From Trabulsiella guamensis ATCC 49490 (GTDB taxonomy: Bacteria; Pseudomonadota; Gammaproteobacteria; Enterobacterales; Enterobacteriaceae): a stretch of 64,000 nucleotides of DNA. Under the pieces are notes generated by a model. That model was not told the origin of the DNA. It worked only from the letters and a program-made list of their open reading frames with translations, and searched no databases. The stretch is from the NCBI RefSeq assembly GCF_000734965.1, contig NZ_JMTB01000078.1, positions 90,316 through 154,315 of the forward strand, given 5' to 3'. Below, piece by piece: positions 1 through 9,123 of this stretch. Both the position numbers and the translations under genes were made by a program. Numbering within the stretch: the first letter of the stretch is position 1; the number at the start of each line of letters is the position of its first letter.

Positions 1-268
1 CCCAGTCAATCTGGCGGGTGCCTTTCGGCCCTTTGTAACCGGCCCAGAACGCCCAGCTGCGGTCGGTGTCCCAGCCTTCGCCGGTCAACGCGACATGTTT
101 GATGCCCATGCCGTCGATTTTGCGCGCCGCGCGCTGGATCAAGCCTAAATCATCTTTGCCATTCAGGTGCAGGGTAATGCCATCGTTATTCACGCTGTAA
201 CTGGCTTTGTCACCCCAGCGCGCATCGGCAGGCTGGGTGGACAGTGTAATCTTCATCGCTTCTGTCAT
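1..268 (-). CDS. pepB: Peptidase B (leucyl aminopeptidase family M17), N-terminal part, cut by window edge
   Basis: Only the first 89 codons are present; the gene runs off the left edge. The translation starts [20 protein letters not shown] and continues through [20 protein letters not shown], which I recognise as the start of E. coli PepB, a cytosolic manganese-dependent broad-specificity aminopeptidase that acts late in protein turnover. The metal-binding catalytic domain lies outside the window, so activity cannot be judged. It follows iscX with about 50 bases between, on the same strand, as the last gene of the isc transcription unit in E. coli. Confidence 0.9.
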   Translation of the reverse strand, partial: MTEAMKITLSTQPADARWGDKASYSVNNDGITLHLNGKDDLGLIQRAARKIDGMGIKHVALTGEGWDTDRSWAFWAGYKGPKGTRQIDW

Positions 269-319
269 TATTTTTATCCTTCTTAACAAACGGGCTGCCA
301 GTGGCAGCCCGCATATGAA

Positions 320-520
320 TCATTCGGCTTCGTCTAACCAGACTAACAGAATCGCTTCCAGAATTTTTTCATTGGATGCGTTGGGATCGTCGTCGAAATC
401 TTCCAAATCGCAAATCCACTGATGCATATCGGTGAAGCGAACGGTTTTCGGGTCGAGATCCGGGTTTGCGTCGTACAGCGCCTCGCCGATTTCACGGCTG
501 TCGGTCCATTTCAGTCCCAT
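320..520 (-). CDS. iscX: IscX (YfhJ), small acidic Fe-S assembly protein
   Basis: This is a 66-residue acidic protein with a single winged-helix-like fold in the family. It binds iron and IscS and modulates cysteine desulfurase and cluster assembly. I chose the internal ATG giving [20 protein letters not shown], which matches the 66-aa E. coli protein exactly in length; a longer frame with 22 more residues overlaps the end of fdx and has no support. The conserved C-terminal stretch [20 protein letters not shown] is present. It lies 1 base after the fdx stop codon, so it is translated as part of the isc operon. Confidence 0.95.
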   Translation of the reverse strand: MGLKWTDSREIGEALYDANPDLDPKTVRFTDMHQWICDLEDFDDDPNASNEKILEAILLVWLDEAE

Positions 521-521
521 A

Positions 522-857
522 TTAATGCTCGCGTGCGTGGTTGATAGTATAACGCGGGATTTCAACCACCAGGTCTTCATCGGCAACGCGCGCCTGGCAG
601 CCTAAGCGGCTTTCCGGCTCCAGACCCCAGGCTTTATCCAGCATGTCGTCTTCGTCTTCGGTACTTTCCGCCAGTGAGTCAAAACCTTCACGAACAACGC
701 AGTGACAGGTTGTGCAGGCGCAGGATTTTTCGCAGGCGTGTTCAATCTCGATGCCGCTACGCAGGGCCGCATCAAGAATAGATTCACCGGTCTCAGCTTC
801 CACAACTGCGCCATCCGGACAGAGGTCCTGATGAGGCAGAAAAACAATCTTTGGCAT
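522..857 (-). CDS. fdx: [2Fe-2S] adrenodoxin-type ferredoxin of the Isc system
   Basis: The protein has 111 residues, the family length. The four cluster ligands are visible as C42, C48 and C51 in [12 protein letters not shown] and a fourth cysteine in the SRLGCQARV segment (about residue 87). It supplies electrons to IscS/IscU during cluster building and reductive coupling. It starts 1 base after the hscA stop codon, so the two are probably translationally coupled. Confidence 0.97.
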   Translation of the reverse strand: MPKIVFLPHQDLCPDGAVVEAETGESILDAALRSGIEIEHACEKSCACTTCHCVVREGFDSLAESTEDEDDMLDKAWGLEPESRLGCQARVADEDLVVEIPRYTINHAREH

Positions 858-858
858 A

Positions 859-2709
859 TTAAACCTCGTCCACAGAATGGCCTTTCAGCGCGGTACGAAC
901 AGATTTGTCCATCCGGCGAGCGGCGAATTCCTGGGTTTGTTTGTCTACGTTTTTAATGGCTTGTTCGATAGCGTCAGTGTCATCGCTCTCTGCCACGGCG
1001 CGCAGGTGCGCGGCGGCATCGTCGATCACCTGACGTTCTGCGGCGCTTAACAGCGCGGCATCAGCGGCAAGCGCGCTATGCAGGCTTTCAAGCACGCGAG
1101 CAGCCTCCACTTTTTGCTCAACCAGCATGCGTGCTTTCACGTCCTGCCCGGCAAAGCTCATGGAATCCTGAATCATTGTGGCGATTTCGCTGTCGGTCAG
1201 ACCGTAAGACGGTTTCACCTGAATTGAGGCTTCAACACCCGTGGATTTTTCCATCGCCGAGACGCTCAGCAGACCGTCAGCGTCCACCTGGAAGGTGACG
1301 CGAATATGTGCGCCGCCTGCCGGTAACGCCGGGATCCCACGCAGCGCAAAACGCGCCAGCGATCGGCAATCCTGCACCAGTTCGCGCTCGCCCTGCATCA
1401 CGTGAATAGACATCGCTGTCTGCCCGTCTTTGAAGGTGGTGAATTCCTGCGCGCGCGCCACCGGAATGGTGGTGTTTCGCGGGATCACTTTCTCCACCAG
1501 ACCGCCCATGGTTTCAAGACCAAGGGAGAGCGGGATGACATCCAGCAGCAGCATTTCACTGTCTGGCTTGTTGCCCACCAGAATATCCGCCTGAATCGCC
1601 GCGCCAATGGCGACCACTTTGTCCGGGTCAATGGCGGTTAACGGCTGGCGACCAAAGAATTCGCCCACTTGCTCGCGCACCAACGGCACGCGGGTGGAGC
1701 CGCCCACCATCACCACCTCCAGCACCTCGTCAGCCTCAACACCGGCATCTTTCAGAGCGCGGCGACAGGCCAGCAACGTACGTTTGACAAGGGAAGCAAT
1801 AAGCGCATCGAACTGTTCGCGGGTGACCGTGCCCGTCCAGCCCGCCACTGCAACGCTGGTTTCGTCGGCATCACTGAGGGCGATTTTCGCGGCGGTTGCC
1901 GCATCAAGAAATTCACGCTCAACGCGGGCATTGCTGCGATCGCTGATCCCCGCCTGCTCACGCAGGTGATCCGCCAGCAGATGGTCGAAATCGTCGCCGC
2001 CGAGCGCGGAGTCACCGCCGGTCGCCAGTACTTCGAACACACCGCGGCTCAGGCGCAGAATCGAGATATCAAAGGTGCCGCCGCCGAGATCGTAAACCGC
2101 AATCACCCCTTCCTGACCGGAATCGAGGCCGTAGGCAATCGCTGCAGCGGTGGGTTCGTTGAGCAGACGCAACACGTGCAGCCCGGCCAGACGCGCGGCG
2201 TCTTTGGTGCCCTGACGCTGCGCATCGTCAAAATAGGCCGGAACGGTGATGACCACGCCGTCCAGCTCGCCCTCAAGCGTGGCGGTCGCGCGAGCCGCCA
2301 GCGCTTTAAGAATATCGGCGGAGACGCGAATCGGGTTAACGATCCCCGACGCGGTGTGGATCATCGGCAGGCCGTTTTCGCTTGCCTGCAACTGGTACGG
2401 CAAGTGCGGGTAACGTGCCTGAATGTCGGCAAGGGAGCGGCCCATCATGCGTTTGACGGAGCTTATGGTGTTAGCGGGATCCTGCGCGGCAGTAGCGCGG
2501 GCATCGTAGCCAACACGGTGCCCGTCCGGCTGGTACTGGACCACCGACGGCAGTAAATGGCGACCGTTATCGTCAGCCAGCGTTTCTGCCTGACCACTAC
2601 GTACGGTGGCCACCAGGGAATTGGTGGTGCCTAAATCAATACCTGCCGCCAGACGACGCTGGTGCGGCGCAGCACTCAGACCAGGCTCACTAATTTGTAA
2701 TAAGGCCAT
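859..2709 (-). CDS. hscA: HscA, Hsp70-class chaperone for Fe-S cluster transfer
   Basis: The product has 616 residues, as in E. coli. The N-terminal ATPase domain shows the Hsp70 signatures [12 protein letters not shown] (about residue 23), [14 protein letters not shown] (about 205) and [13 protein letters not shown] (about 335). The substrate-binding domain begins after the interdomain linker near residue 390 ([11 protein letters not shown]). HscA binds the LPPVK motif of IscU and, with its J-protein partner HscB, drives ATP-dependent release of the assembled cluster to acceptor proteins. It follows hscB with 14 bases between. Confidence 0.97.
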   Translation of the reverse strand: MALLQISEPGLSAAPHQRRLAAGIDLGTTNSLVATVRSGQAETLADDNGRHLLPSVVQYQPDGHRVGYDARATAAQDPANTISSVKRMMGRSLADIQARYPHLPYQLQASENGLPMIHTASGIVNPIRVSADILKALAARATATLEGELDGVVITVPAYFDDAQRQGTKDAARLAGLHVLRLLNEPTAAAIAYGLDSGQEGVIAVYDLGGGTFDISILRLSRGVFEVLATGGDSALGGDDFDHLLADHLREQAGISDRSNARVEREFLDAATAAKIALSDADETSVAVAGWTGTVTREQFDALIASLVKRTLLACRRALKDAGVEADEVLEVVMVGGSTRVPLVREQVGEFFGRQPLTAIDPDKVVAIGAAIQADILVGNKPDSEMLLLDVIPLSLGLETMGGLVEKVIPRNTTIPVARAQEFTTFKDGQTAMSIHVMQGERELVQDCRSLARFALRGIPALPAGGAHIRVTFQVDADGLLSVSAMEKSTGVEASIQVKPSYGLTDSEIATMIQDSMSFAGQDVKARMLVEQKVEAARVLESLHSALAADAALLSAAERQVIDDAAAHLRAVAESDDTDAIEQAIKNVDKQTQEFAARRMDKSVRTALKGHSVDEV

Positions 2710-2723
2710 AATTGCTTCCGAAA

Positions 2724-3239
2724 TTAAAAATCGAGCAGCTTTTCTTCGAGTTGTTCAGCACTGCTTCGCAGTTTATCGAGAAAGCGGAGTTTGCGCACGG
2801 TATCCGCCGCCGCGTCCCACGTCTCGCTATCCAGTTGTTCCACCATCAGCTGATGGCGGGTATCAAACATGCCTTTCACTCGCGTTATAAATGCCGCAAG
2901 GCGACGTTCGTCTTTCGCCTGCTCAATCTCGTCAAGCTCTTCGCGCAGTTCGAGTTGTTCCATCAGAAACGCCGTGTCACGTACGGTATGCTGCTCACTC
3001 GCCAGATCGAAGCCATGCAGTGAGAGCAGATATTCGGCACGCGTCAGCGGATGGCGCAGCGTCTGCCAGGCCTGGTTAATAGTGGCGGATTGCTGTACAG
3101 CGGCAAGCTGTTCAGACTGAGAGTGGCTGGCGAATTTGTCCGGGTGGAACTGGCGTTGCAAATCCTGGAACCGGGTGGAGAGCTGTTGCGCGTCGAGCTG
3201 GTAGCGGGCTGGCAACCCAAAGAGGGTGAAATAATCCAT
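2724..3239 (-). CDS. hscB: HscB, J-domain co-chaperone of HscA
   Basis: The product has 171 residues starting [16 protein letters not shown] chose this start because it matches the E. coli protein; the open frame extends 10 codons further upstream without homology. The J-domain signature HPD is at residues 32-34 ([12 protein letters not shown]). The C-terminal three-helix bundle (about residues 85-171) binds IscU. HscB stimulates HscA ATPase and presents IscU to it. The gene lies between iscA and hscA in the usual isc order. Confidence 0.96.
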   Translation of the reverse strand: MDYFTLFGLPARYQLDAQQLSTRFQDLQRQFHPDKFASHSQSEQLAAVQQSATINQAWQTLRHPLTRAEYLLSLHGFDLASEQHTVRDTAFLMEQLELREELDEIEQAKDERRLAAFITRVKGMFDTRHQLMVEQLDSETWDAAADTVRKLRFLDKLRSSAEQLEEKLLDF

Positions 3240-3311
3240 AACAATCTCAGGGTTAACGTGGTAAAGCAAACCCCACTCACGCAGGCGCGGTGGGGTTATC
3301 GGGACATACTG

Positions 3312-3635
3312 TCAAACGTTGAAGCTTTCGCCGCAACCGCACTCATCTTTCACGTTCGGGTTGGTGAATTTAAACCCTTCGTTGAGGCCTTCTTTGACGA
3401 AGTCCAGCTGAGTGCCGTTGAGGAATTGCAGGCTTTTGCCATCGATAACAACCTTCACGCCTTTGTCTTCGAACACAGTGTCTTCCGCCGTAGGCTCGTC
3501 AACAAACTCCAGCACATAGGCCATGCCTGAACAGCCGGAAGTACGCACGCCTAGACGCAGGCCAAAGCCTTTGCCTCGGTTGGCCAGGAAGGAATTTACT
3601 CGTGCTGCAGCACTGTCGCTAAGGGTAATCGACAT
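3312..3635 (-). CDS. iscA: IscA, A-type Fe-S carrier
   Basis: The product has 107 residues, the exact family length. The three conserved cysteines are C35 ([10 protein letters not shown]), C99 and C101 ([11 protein letters not shown]). A-type carriers receive clusters from IscU, or bind iron, and pass [4Fe-4S] clusters to target enzymes. It follows iscU with 17 bases between, in the same operon. Confidence 0.97.
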   Translation of the reverse strand: MSITLSDSAAARVNSFLANRGKGFGLRLGVRTSGCSGMAYVLEFVDEPTAEDTVFEDKGVKVVIDGKSLQFLNGTQLDFVKEGLNEGFKFTNPNVKDECGCGESFNV

Positions 3636-3652
3636 ACAACGACCTCAACTAA

Positions 3653-4039
3653 TTATTTGGCTTCACGTTTGCTTTTGTAATCCGCAATCGCGGCTTTAAT
3701 CGCGTCTTCTGCCAGGATAGAGCAGTGAATTTTCACCGGCGGCAGTTCCAGTTCGTCTGCGATATCGGTGTTTTTAATCGCCTGCGCTTCGTCCAGCGAT
3801 TTCCCTTTCACCCACTCGGTCACGAGGGAGCTGGACGCGATGGCGGAACCGCAGCCATAGGTCTTGAAGCGCGCGTCTTCAATAATACCTTCATTGTTGA
3901 CTTTGATCTGCAACTTCATCACATCGCCACAGGCCGGTGCACCCACCATACCGCTGCCGACATTCTCGTCGCTGTTGTCGAAAGACCCCACGTTACGTGG
4001 ATTCTCGTAATGATCGATGACTTTTTCGCTGTATGCCAT
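3653..4039 (-). CDS. iscU: IscU, Fe-S cluster assembly scaffold
   Basis: The product has 128 residues. The cluster-binding cysteines are C37 (GAPACGDVM), C63 (KTYGCGSAI) and C106 (KIHCSILAED), with the HscA recognition motif LPPVK at residues 99-103. Sulfur arrives from IscS, the cluster is built on the three cysteines, and HscA/HscB drive its transfer. It lies 26 bases after iscS in the operon. Confidence 0.98.
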   Translation of the reverse strand: MAYSEKVIDHYENPRNVGSFDNSDENVGSGMVGAPACGDVMKLQIKVNNEGIIEDARFKTYGCGSAIASSSLVTEWVKGKSLDEAQAIKNTDIADELELPPVKIHCSILAEDAIKAAIADYKSKREAK

Positions 4040-4065
4040 GATGAATTCTCCTTATCAGATACCGA

Positions 4066-5280
4066 TTAGTGATGTGACCATTCGATGGTGTTCAGATCCA
4101 CGCCCTGCTTAAACATGTCCCACAGCGGAGACAGTTCGCGCAGACGACCGATAGATTTGCGAACCAGTTCGATGGTGTAGTCAATCTCTTCTTCGGTAGT
4201 AAAACGACCTAAAGAGAAACGGATAGAGCTATGCGCCAGCTCGTCATTCATGCCCAGCGCGCGCAGCACGTAGGACGGTTCCAGACTTGCGGAAGTACAC
4301 GCAGAACCGGAAGAGACAGCCAGGTCTTTCAGCGCCATGATCAACGACTCGCCTTCAACGTAGTTAAAGCTGACGTTGAGAATGTTTGGCGCGCCCTGCT
4401 CAAGGTCACCGTTGAGGTACACTTCTTCGATATCGTTGATGCCGTTCCACAGACGGTTACGCAGACCGCGCAGACGCGCCATTTCGGTTTCCATCTCTTC
4501 TTTGGCGATACGGTATGCTTCACCCATGCCAACAATCTGGTGCACCGGCAACGTCCCGGAACGCATGCCGCGCTCGTGACCGCCGCCATGCATTTGCGCT
4601 TCGATGCGGATACGCGGTTTACGACGCACGTACAGCGCGCCAATGCCTTTCGGGCCATAAATTTTGTGACCCGAGAAGGACATCAGGTCAACTTTCAGTT
4701 GGCTGAGGTCGATAGGCAGTTTGCCGACGCTCTGGGTCGCATCAACGTGGTAGATGATGCCACGCGCACGGCACATTTCGCCGATGGTCGCGATATCCTG
4801 CACCACGCCGATTTCGTTGTTCACGTGCATGATGGAGACGAGGATGGTGTCGTCACGCATGGCCGCTTCGAGTTCTTTCAGGTCAATGATCCCGTTGCGC
4901 TGCGGCGCCAGGTAAGTCACTTCGAAACCTTCGCGCTCCAGCTGGCGACAGGTGTCCAGCACGGCCTTGTGTTCGGTTTTGCTGGTGATAATGTGCTTGC
5001 CTTTTTTCTGATAGAAGTTGGCAGCGCCTTTGATCGCCAGGTTATCGGATTCGGTCGCGCCGGAGGTGAAAACAATTTCACGCGGGTCAGCGCCGACCAG
5101 CTCAGCAATCTGATTACGGGCGATATCTACCGCCTCCTCAGCCTGCCAGCCAAAACGGTGAGAACGAGAAGCGGGGTTACCAAAAGTCCCGTCCAGGGTC
5201 AAAAACTGCATCATTTTCTCGGCAACACGCGGGTCCACCGGCGTGGTTGCGGAGTAGTCGAGATAAATCGGTAATTTCAT
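4066..5280 (-). CDS. iscS: IscS cysteine desulfurase (PLP-dependent)
   Basis: The product has 404 residues starting [17 protein letters not shown], the E. coli start; nine further codons upstream in frame are not conserved. The PLP lysine is K206 in [12 protein letters not shown], and the catalytic sulfur-carrying cysteine is in the flexible loop [14 protein letters not shown] (about residue 328). It converts cysteine to alanine and passes persulfide sulfur to IscU, TusA and ThiI, so it serves both Fe-S and tRNA thiolation. The 118-base stretch between iscR and iscS (5281-5398) is long for this operon. In E. coli it is the leader where RyhB pairs and uncouples iscR from iscSUA; I did not fold it. 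Confidence 0.98.
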   Translation of the reverse strand: MKLPIYLDYSATTPVDPRVAEKMMQFLTLDGTFGNPASRSHRFGWQAEEAVDIARNQIAELVGADPREIVFTSGATESDNLAIKGAANFYQKKGKHIITSKTEHKAVLDTCRQLEREGFEVTYLAPQRNGIIDLKELEAAMRDDTILVSIMHVNNEIGVVQDIATIGEMCRARGIIYHVDATQSVGKLPIDLSQLKVDLMSFSGHKIYGPKGIGALYVRRKPRIRIEAQMHGGGHERGMRSGTLPVHQIVGMGEAYRIAKEEMETEMARLRGLRNRLWNGINDIEEVYLNGDLEQGAPNILNVSFNYVEGESLIMALKDLAVSSGSACTSASLEPSYVLRALGMNDELAHSSIRFSLGRFTTEEEIDYTIELVRKSIGRLRELSPLWDMFKQGVDLNTIEWSHH

Positions 5281-5398
5281 TGCTCTTAAACTCCGTACAT
5301 CACTCAATGCAAGGAACCAGGCAACCGGCTGGATGTACGACCGAGTACACGGGACGAGTTAACGCCCCGGCCTGATTCTGAAATACTTATCTTTTTAT

Positions 5399-5890
5399 TT
5401 ACGCGCGCAGTTTAACGTCGATGGAATCCTGCGTGCGGTTGCTGCGTTGGGTTTCTTGCGTCTGCTGGCGGCCAGAGACATCCAGGATTTCCTGGTTGTT
5501 AACCAACTCGCCAAGAGTAATATTGTTCAGGAAGCCGGTCAGGCGATCGCTCAGATCGCGCCACAGTGCGTGGGTCAGGCATTTATCGCCACCCTGGCAG
5601 CCGCCTTTACCCTGACAACGAGTGGCGTCCACAGATTCATCAACGGCGCTGATCACTTCACCGACAGCGATGCTGCCCGCGTCTTTACCGAGCAGATAGC
5701 CACCGCCGGGTCCACGTACGCTGGACACCAGACCATTTTTACGTAAACGGGAGAACAGCTGCTCCAGATAGGAAAGTGAAATTCCTTGTCGTTCTGAAAT
5801 ATCTGCCAACGGAACCGGGCCCGCTTCGGAGTTGAGCGCAACGTCCAGCATCGCGGTCACGGCATAACGCCCTTTAGATGTCAGTCTCAT
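5399..5890 (-). CDS. iscR: IscR, Rrf2-family [2Fe-2S] transcription regulator
   Basis: The product has 163 residues. An N-terminal winged helix ([19 protein letters not shown]...) is followed by the cluster ligands C92, C98, C104 and H107 ([17 protein letters not shown]). Holo-IscR represses its own promoter through type 1 sites, and apo-IscR activates suf through type 2 sites. The C-terminal tail (about residues 140-163) differs from E. coli, as is common in this variable segment. It is the first gene of the isc operon. Confidence 0.97.
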   Translation of the reverse strand: MRLTSKGRYAVTAMLDVALNSEAGPVPLADISERQGISLSYLEQLFSRLRKNGLVSSVRGPGGGYLLGKDAGSIAVGEVISAVDESVDATRCQGKGGCQGGDKCLTHALWRDLSDRLTGFLNNITLGELVNNQEILDVSGRQQTQETQRSNRTQDSIDVKLRA

Positions 5891-5968
5891 GTCTTACTTC
5901 ACCTCAAACTCGCCCCTGCCCGGGGTTTTATTAATATGGGGATAGTGCATAGCAGGGCCAAGTCTGAC

Positions 5969-5993
5969 ATTCCCGAGTAAAATGGTCAACTAT
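5969..5993 (-). promoter_or_regulatory. iscR promoter region with IscR type 1 operator (proximal)
   Basis: On the minus strand this reads ATAGTTGACC-ATTTTACTCGGGAAT, which fits the IscR type 1 consensus ATASYYGACTRwwwYAGTCRRSTAT at most positions. It overlaps a likely -35 element TTGACC (5989-5984). A weak -10, CAGACT (5966-5961), sits 17 bases downstream. The start of transcription would then fall near 5954, about 65 bases before the iscR ATG. The operator match is good; the exact -10 is an inference. Confidence 0.7.
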
Positions 5994-6018
5994 TTACTTG
6001 ACTAATTTAGTCAGGTAT
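5992..6018 (-). promoter_or_regulatory. IscR type 1 operator (distal)
   Basis: The minus strand reads ATACCTGACTAAA-TTAGTCAAGTAAAT, a near-perfect dyad around GACTAAATTAGTC that matches the type 1 IscR consensus better than the proximal site. It ends one base before the trmJ stop codon (6019-6021), so the isc control region is packed directly against the end of the upstream gene. Confidence 0.75.
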
Positions 6019-6762
6019 TTAGCGTTCCGTGCGCTCTTTCTGCGTCTGTTCAATCGACGCCAGAATCCCGCGCAGGATGTTCAGTTCCTGGCTTTCAGGA
6101 CGTGCGCGCGTAAACAGGCGGCGCAGTTTATTCATGACCTGCCCTGGATGGCTTTCGCGGATAAACCCGGTCGCCAGCAAGGTTTTTTCAAGATGCCCAT
6201 AAAAACGTTCGAGATCGTCCACCAGGGGATACGGCGTCTCGTCATGAGACTGCTCAGGCTCGCCACGTTCTTGTGTCGCCAGCCACGCCATCCGGACTTC
6301 ATAGGCAATCACCTGCACCGCCATCGCCAGATTGAGCGAGCTGTATTCCGGGTTCGCGGCGATAGCGACATGATAATGACACTTCTGCAGCTCGTCGTTG
6401 GTCAGGCCAACGCGTTCGCGACCAAATACCAGCGCCACTGGTGCATGCGTTGCTTCACTGATGCTTTTCAGCCCACATTCGCGCGGGTCAAGCATCGGCC
6501 ACGGCAGCGTACGTGAACGCGCGCTGGTGCCGACGACCAGACTACAACCTGCGAGCGCCTCGTCAAGCGTATCGACGATTTGTGCGTTGCCAATCACATC
6601 ACTGGCCCCTGCCGCCAGGGCGATAGCCTGGGAATCGGGTTTTACAAGGGGATTGACCAGCCAGAGATTGGTGAGGCCCATCGTCTTCATAGCACGGGCG
6701 ACGGAGCCCATATTGCCGGTGTGGGAGGTTTCTACCAGCACGATTCGAATATTTTGCAGCAT
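6019..6762 (-). CDS. trmJ: TrmJ, tRNA (Cm32/Um32) 2'-O-methyltransferase
   Basis: The product has 247 residues (246 in E. coli). It is a SPOUT-class enzyme: the N-terminal domain (about 1-165) contains [19 protein letters not shown] and the knot-forming segment [19 protein letters not shown] followed by [19 protein letters not shown]. The C-terminal tail (about 166-247) supports dimerisation and RNA binding. It uses S-adenosylmethionine to methylate the ribose at position 32 of several tRNAs. It lies upstream of iscR on the same strand and diverges from suhB. Confidence 0.96.
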   Translation of the reverse strand: MLQNIRIVLVETSHTGNMGSVARAMKTMGLTNLWLVNPLVKPDSQAIALAAGASDVIGNAQIVDTLDEALAGCSLVVGTSARSRTLPWPMLDPRECGLKSISEATHAPVALVFGRERVGLTNDELQKCHYHVAIAANPEYSSLNLAMAVQVIAYEVRMAWLATQERGEPEQSHDETPYPLVDDLERFYGHLEKTLLATGFIRESHPGQVMNKLRRLFTRARPESQELNILRGILASIEQTQKERTER

Positions 6763-6880
6763 TGGTTTTCTTCGATAAAAGATTATTCGTCCATATTATC
6801 ATAAAGCGGAGACAGATTCCGAATTCGCTGCTATGATATGCGCCGTTTTTCCGTTCTTTAACATCCAGTGAGAGTAACCG

Positions 6881-7684
6881 ATGCATCCGATGCTGAACAT
6901 CGCCGTACGCGCTGCGCGCAAGGCGGGTAATTTAATTGCCAAAAACTATGAAACCCCGGACGCTGTAGAAGCGAGCCAGAAAGGCAGCAACGATTTCGTG
7001 ACCAACGTTGATAAATCCGCTGAAGCGGTCATTATCGAGACGATCCGCAAATCCTACCCGCAACACACCATTATCACCGAAGAAAGCGGTGAGCACGCAG
7101 GCGAAGATCAGGATGTGCAATGGGTTATTGATCCACTGGATGGCACCACCAACTTCATCAAACGTCTGCCGCACTTCTCGGTGTCCATCGCTGTACGCAT
7201 TAAAGGTCGTACCGAAGTCGCGGTGGTTTACGATCCAATGCGTAACGAACTGTTCACGGCCACCCGCGGTCAGGGCGCACAGCTGAACGGTTACCGTCTG
7301 CGCGGCAGCACTGCCCGCGACCTGGATGGCACGATTCTGGCGACCGGTTTCCCGTTCAAAGCCAAACAGCACGCCCCCGCTTACATCAACATCGTCGGTA
7401 AACTGTTCACTGAATGCGCGGATTTCCGTCGCACCGGTTCTGCCGCGCTGGATCTGGCCTATGTGGCTGCCGGTCGTGTTGACGGTTTCTTTGAAATCGG
7501 TCTGCGCCCGTGGGATTTCGCCGCAGGCGAACTACTGGTGCGTGAAGCGGGCGGTATCGTCAGCGATTTCACTGGCGGCCACAATTACATGACCACCGGC
7601 AACATCGTCGCTGGCAACCCGCGTGTGGTGAAAGCGATGCTGGCAAATATGCGTGAAGAATTAAGCGAGGCGCTGAAGCGCTAA
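6881..7684 (+). CDS. suhB: SuhB, inositol monophosphatase family protein and rRNA transcription antitermination factor
   Basis: The product has 267 residues, the E. coli length. The Mg-dependent phosphatase motifs are ITEESGE (about 65), WVIDPLDGTTNFIKRLPHF (about 82-102) and WDFAAGELLVREAGG (about 210). It hydrolyses inositol-1-phosphate in vitro, but its main role in E. coli is in the NusA/NusB/S10 complex that aids ribosomal RNA transcription and maturation. Its start follows the sequence gagagtaacc (weak ribosome site), as in E. coli. It is transcribed away from trmJ. Confidence 0.97.
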   Translation: MHPMLNIAVRAARKAGNLIAKNYETPDAVEASQKGSNDFVTNVDKSAEAVIIETIRKSYPQHTIITEESGEHAGEDQDVQWVIDPLDGTTNFIKRLPHFSVSIAVRIKGRTEVAVVYDPMRNELFTATRGQGAQLNGYRLRGSTARDLDGTILATGFPFKAKQHAPAYINIVGKLFTECADFRRTGSAALDLAYVAAGRVDGFFEIGLRPWDFAAGELLVREAGGIVSDFTGGHNYMTTGNIVAGNPRVVKAMLANMREELSEALKR

Positions 7685-7691
7685 TCGCTCT

Positions 7692-7717
7692 GCCCGGCGA
7701 CGTTCTGCTCGCCGGGC
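7692..7717 (+). terminator. Hairpin after suhB, likely terminator with a weak T tract
   Basis: Nine-base arms GCCCGGCGA (7692-7700) and TCGCCGGGC (7709-7717) pair perfectly around an eight-base loop, 8 bases after the suhB stop. The following bases are TTCCCC rather than a T run, so termination efficiency is uncertain. Confidence 0.6.
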
Positions 7718-7845
7718 TTCCCCTCCTGGTACGGCAAAAATTCTGTGAACTGTGCCTGCAATCCTTGCGCAAACCCCGGCGGCTGCGCTTTCGTCTGTCA
7801 ATCCTTTAGCTATTCTTATCCAAAACCCTAACTGGAATCTGACAG

Positions 7846-9123
7846 ATGATGACAGAGATTGCTACACCATCTGCGCTTTCCAGTCCGCAGCGCCGCTGCC
7901 AGACGCTGCTGATGTTATCTCTTCCGGGGCAGGAAATTACCCATCAATACATCAGCAATGTGAATCATGTAGATGACGACACCGCCAGACTGGATATCGC
8001 TGACATTAACGATGAGTTACAGCGCTACCATCGGCTCACCATCGCCACACAGGATGACGGCTGCTACCGGATTGAAGGCACTCCACTCGACCAGCGCCTG
8101 TGTCTGCTGCACTGGCTGCGCCGTGCGCTGCGTTTATGCCCGGCGTTTATCAGCCATCACTACACGCCAGCACTGAAAACGCAACTGAAGCAGGCAGGCA
8201 TTGCCCGGACGTTATATGATGACACCAATTTGCAGGCGCTCATCAACCGCTGTGCACGCGGTCTGCACCGACAGTTTGAATGCCGCGATCTGCATTTCCT
8301 GCGACTGTTTCTGCAATACTGTCTGCTGCAACATCATCATGGGCTGACGCCCTCGTTCAGCGCCGTACAGCAGAACTGGACTGAGGCGCGCATTGAACAT
8401 CAGGTGGCGGAAGAGATCGTTCGCCACTGGCAGCGCCGCATTCATCAGCTTCCCCATGAAGATGAGCATCGTTTCCTGACGCTACTTTTTATGATGCTAC
8501 GCACCCCGGATCCGGTGCACGACGGGCATTTGCACGACCGCCGTCTGCAACTGGCGATCTCACGGTTGATCGAACGGTTTCAGGGGATGGCTGGTCGTGA
8601 ATTCAGCGATGAGCAGGGGCTGCGCGATCAGCTCTATATTCATCTCTCTCAGGCGCTGAACCGCTCGATTTTCAGCATTGGCATTGATAACAGCCTGCCG
8701 GAAGAGATTCACCATCTTTATCCACGGCTGATGCGTACCACGCGAATTGCGTTGCACGACTTTGAAGAAGATTTCGGTATTCGCTTTACCGATGAGGAGT
8801 CGGGGCTGGTGGCGGTGATTTTCGGCGCCTGGTTGATGCAGGAGAGCGAGCTGCATGAAAAACAGGTACTGCTGCTCACCGGTGATAATCCGTATCTGGA
8901 AAGTGAATTAGAGCGGCAGCTTCGCGAGTTAACCCTGCTGCCGATCAACATCAAAAACCAGACCATCGGGGATTTCCAGACCGAGGGGGCGCCCAAAGGC
9001 GTGGCGCTGGTGGTTACGCCATACGCCGTGACGTTGCCGCTGTTTTCACCGCCGCTGATCCATGCCCGCGATCTGCTGAGTGAACATCAGCGGCAGCAAA
9101 TCTGCAAAATGCTCGAGGCTTAA
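7846..9123 (+). CDS. csiE: CsiE, PRD-domain stationary-phase protein
   Basis: The product has 425 residues (426 in E. coli). A helix-turn-helix-like N-terminus (about 1-70) is followed by a PTS-regulation-domain-like region with SQALNRSIFSIGIDNSLPEEI and LYPRLMRTTRIALHDFEEDFGI, and a conserved DEESGLVAVIFGAWLMQE segment. In E. coli csiE is induced on entry to stationary phase by sigma-S and cAMP-CRP; its molecular function is not known. Its 3' end overlaps the convergent hcaT stop codon by 4 bases. The two adjacent ATG codons at 7846 and 7849 leave the exact start open. Confidence 0.9.
   Translation: MMTEIATPSALSSPQRRCQTLLMLSLPGQEITHQYISNVNHVDDDTARLDIADINDELQRYHRLTIATQDDGCYRIEGTPLDQRLCLLHWLRRALRLCPAFISHHYTPALKTQLKQAGIARTLYDDTNLQALINRCARGLHRQFECRDLHFLRLFLQYCLLQHHHGLTPSFSAVQQNWTEARIEHQVAEEIVRHWQRRIHQLPHEDEHRFLTLLFMMLRTPDPVHDGHLHDRRLQLAISRLIERFQGMAGREFSDEQGLRDQLYIHLSQALNRSIFSIGIDNSLPEEIHHLYPRLMRTTRIALHDFEEDFGIRFTDEESGLVAVIFGAWLMQESELHEKQVLLLTGDNPYLESELERQLRELTLLPINIKNQTIGDFQTEGAPKGVALVVTPYAVTLPLFSPPLIHARDLLSEHQRQQICKMLEA

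Noticed and set aside
1669..2556. 295-codon plus-strand frame inside hscA
   Set aside because: It is antisense to a well-conserved Hsp70 gene, and shows no recognisable family.
4231..5274. 347-codon plus-strand frame opposite iscS
   Set aside because: It is a mirror of iscS codon bias; the iscS product is complete and conserved.
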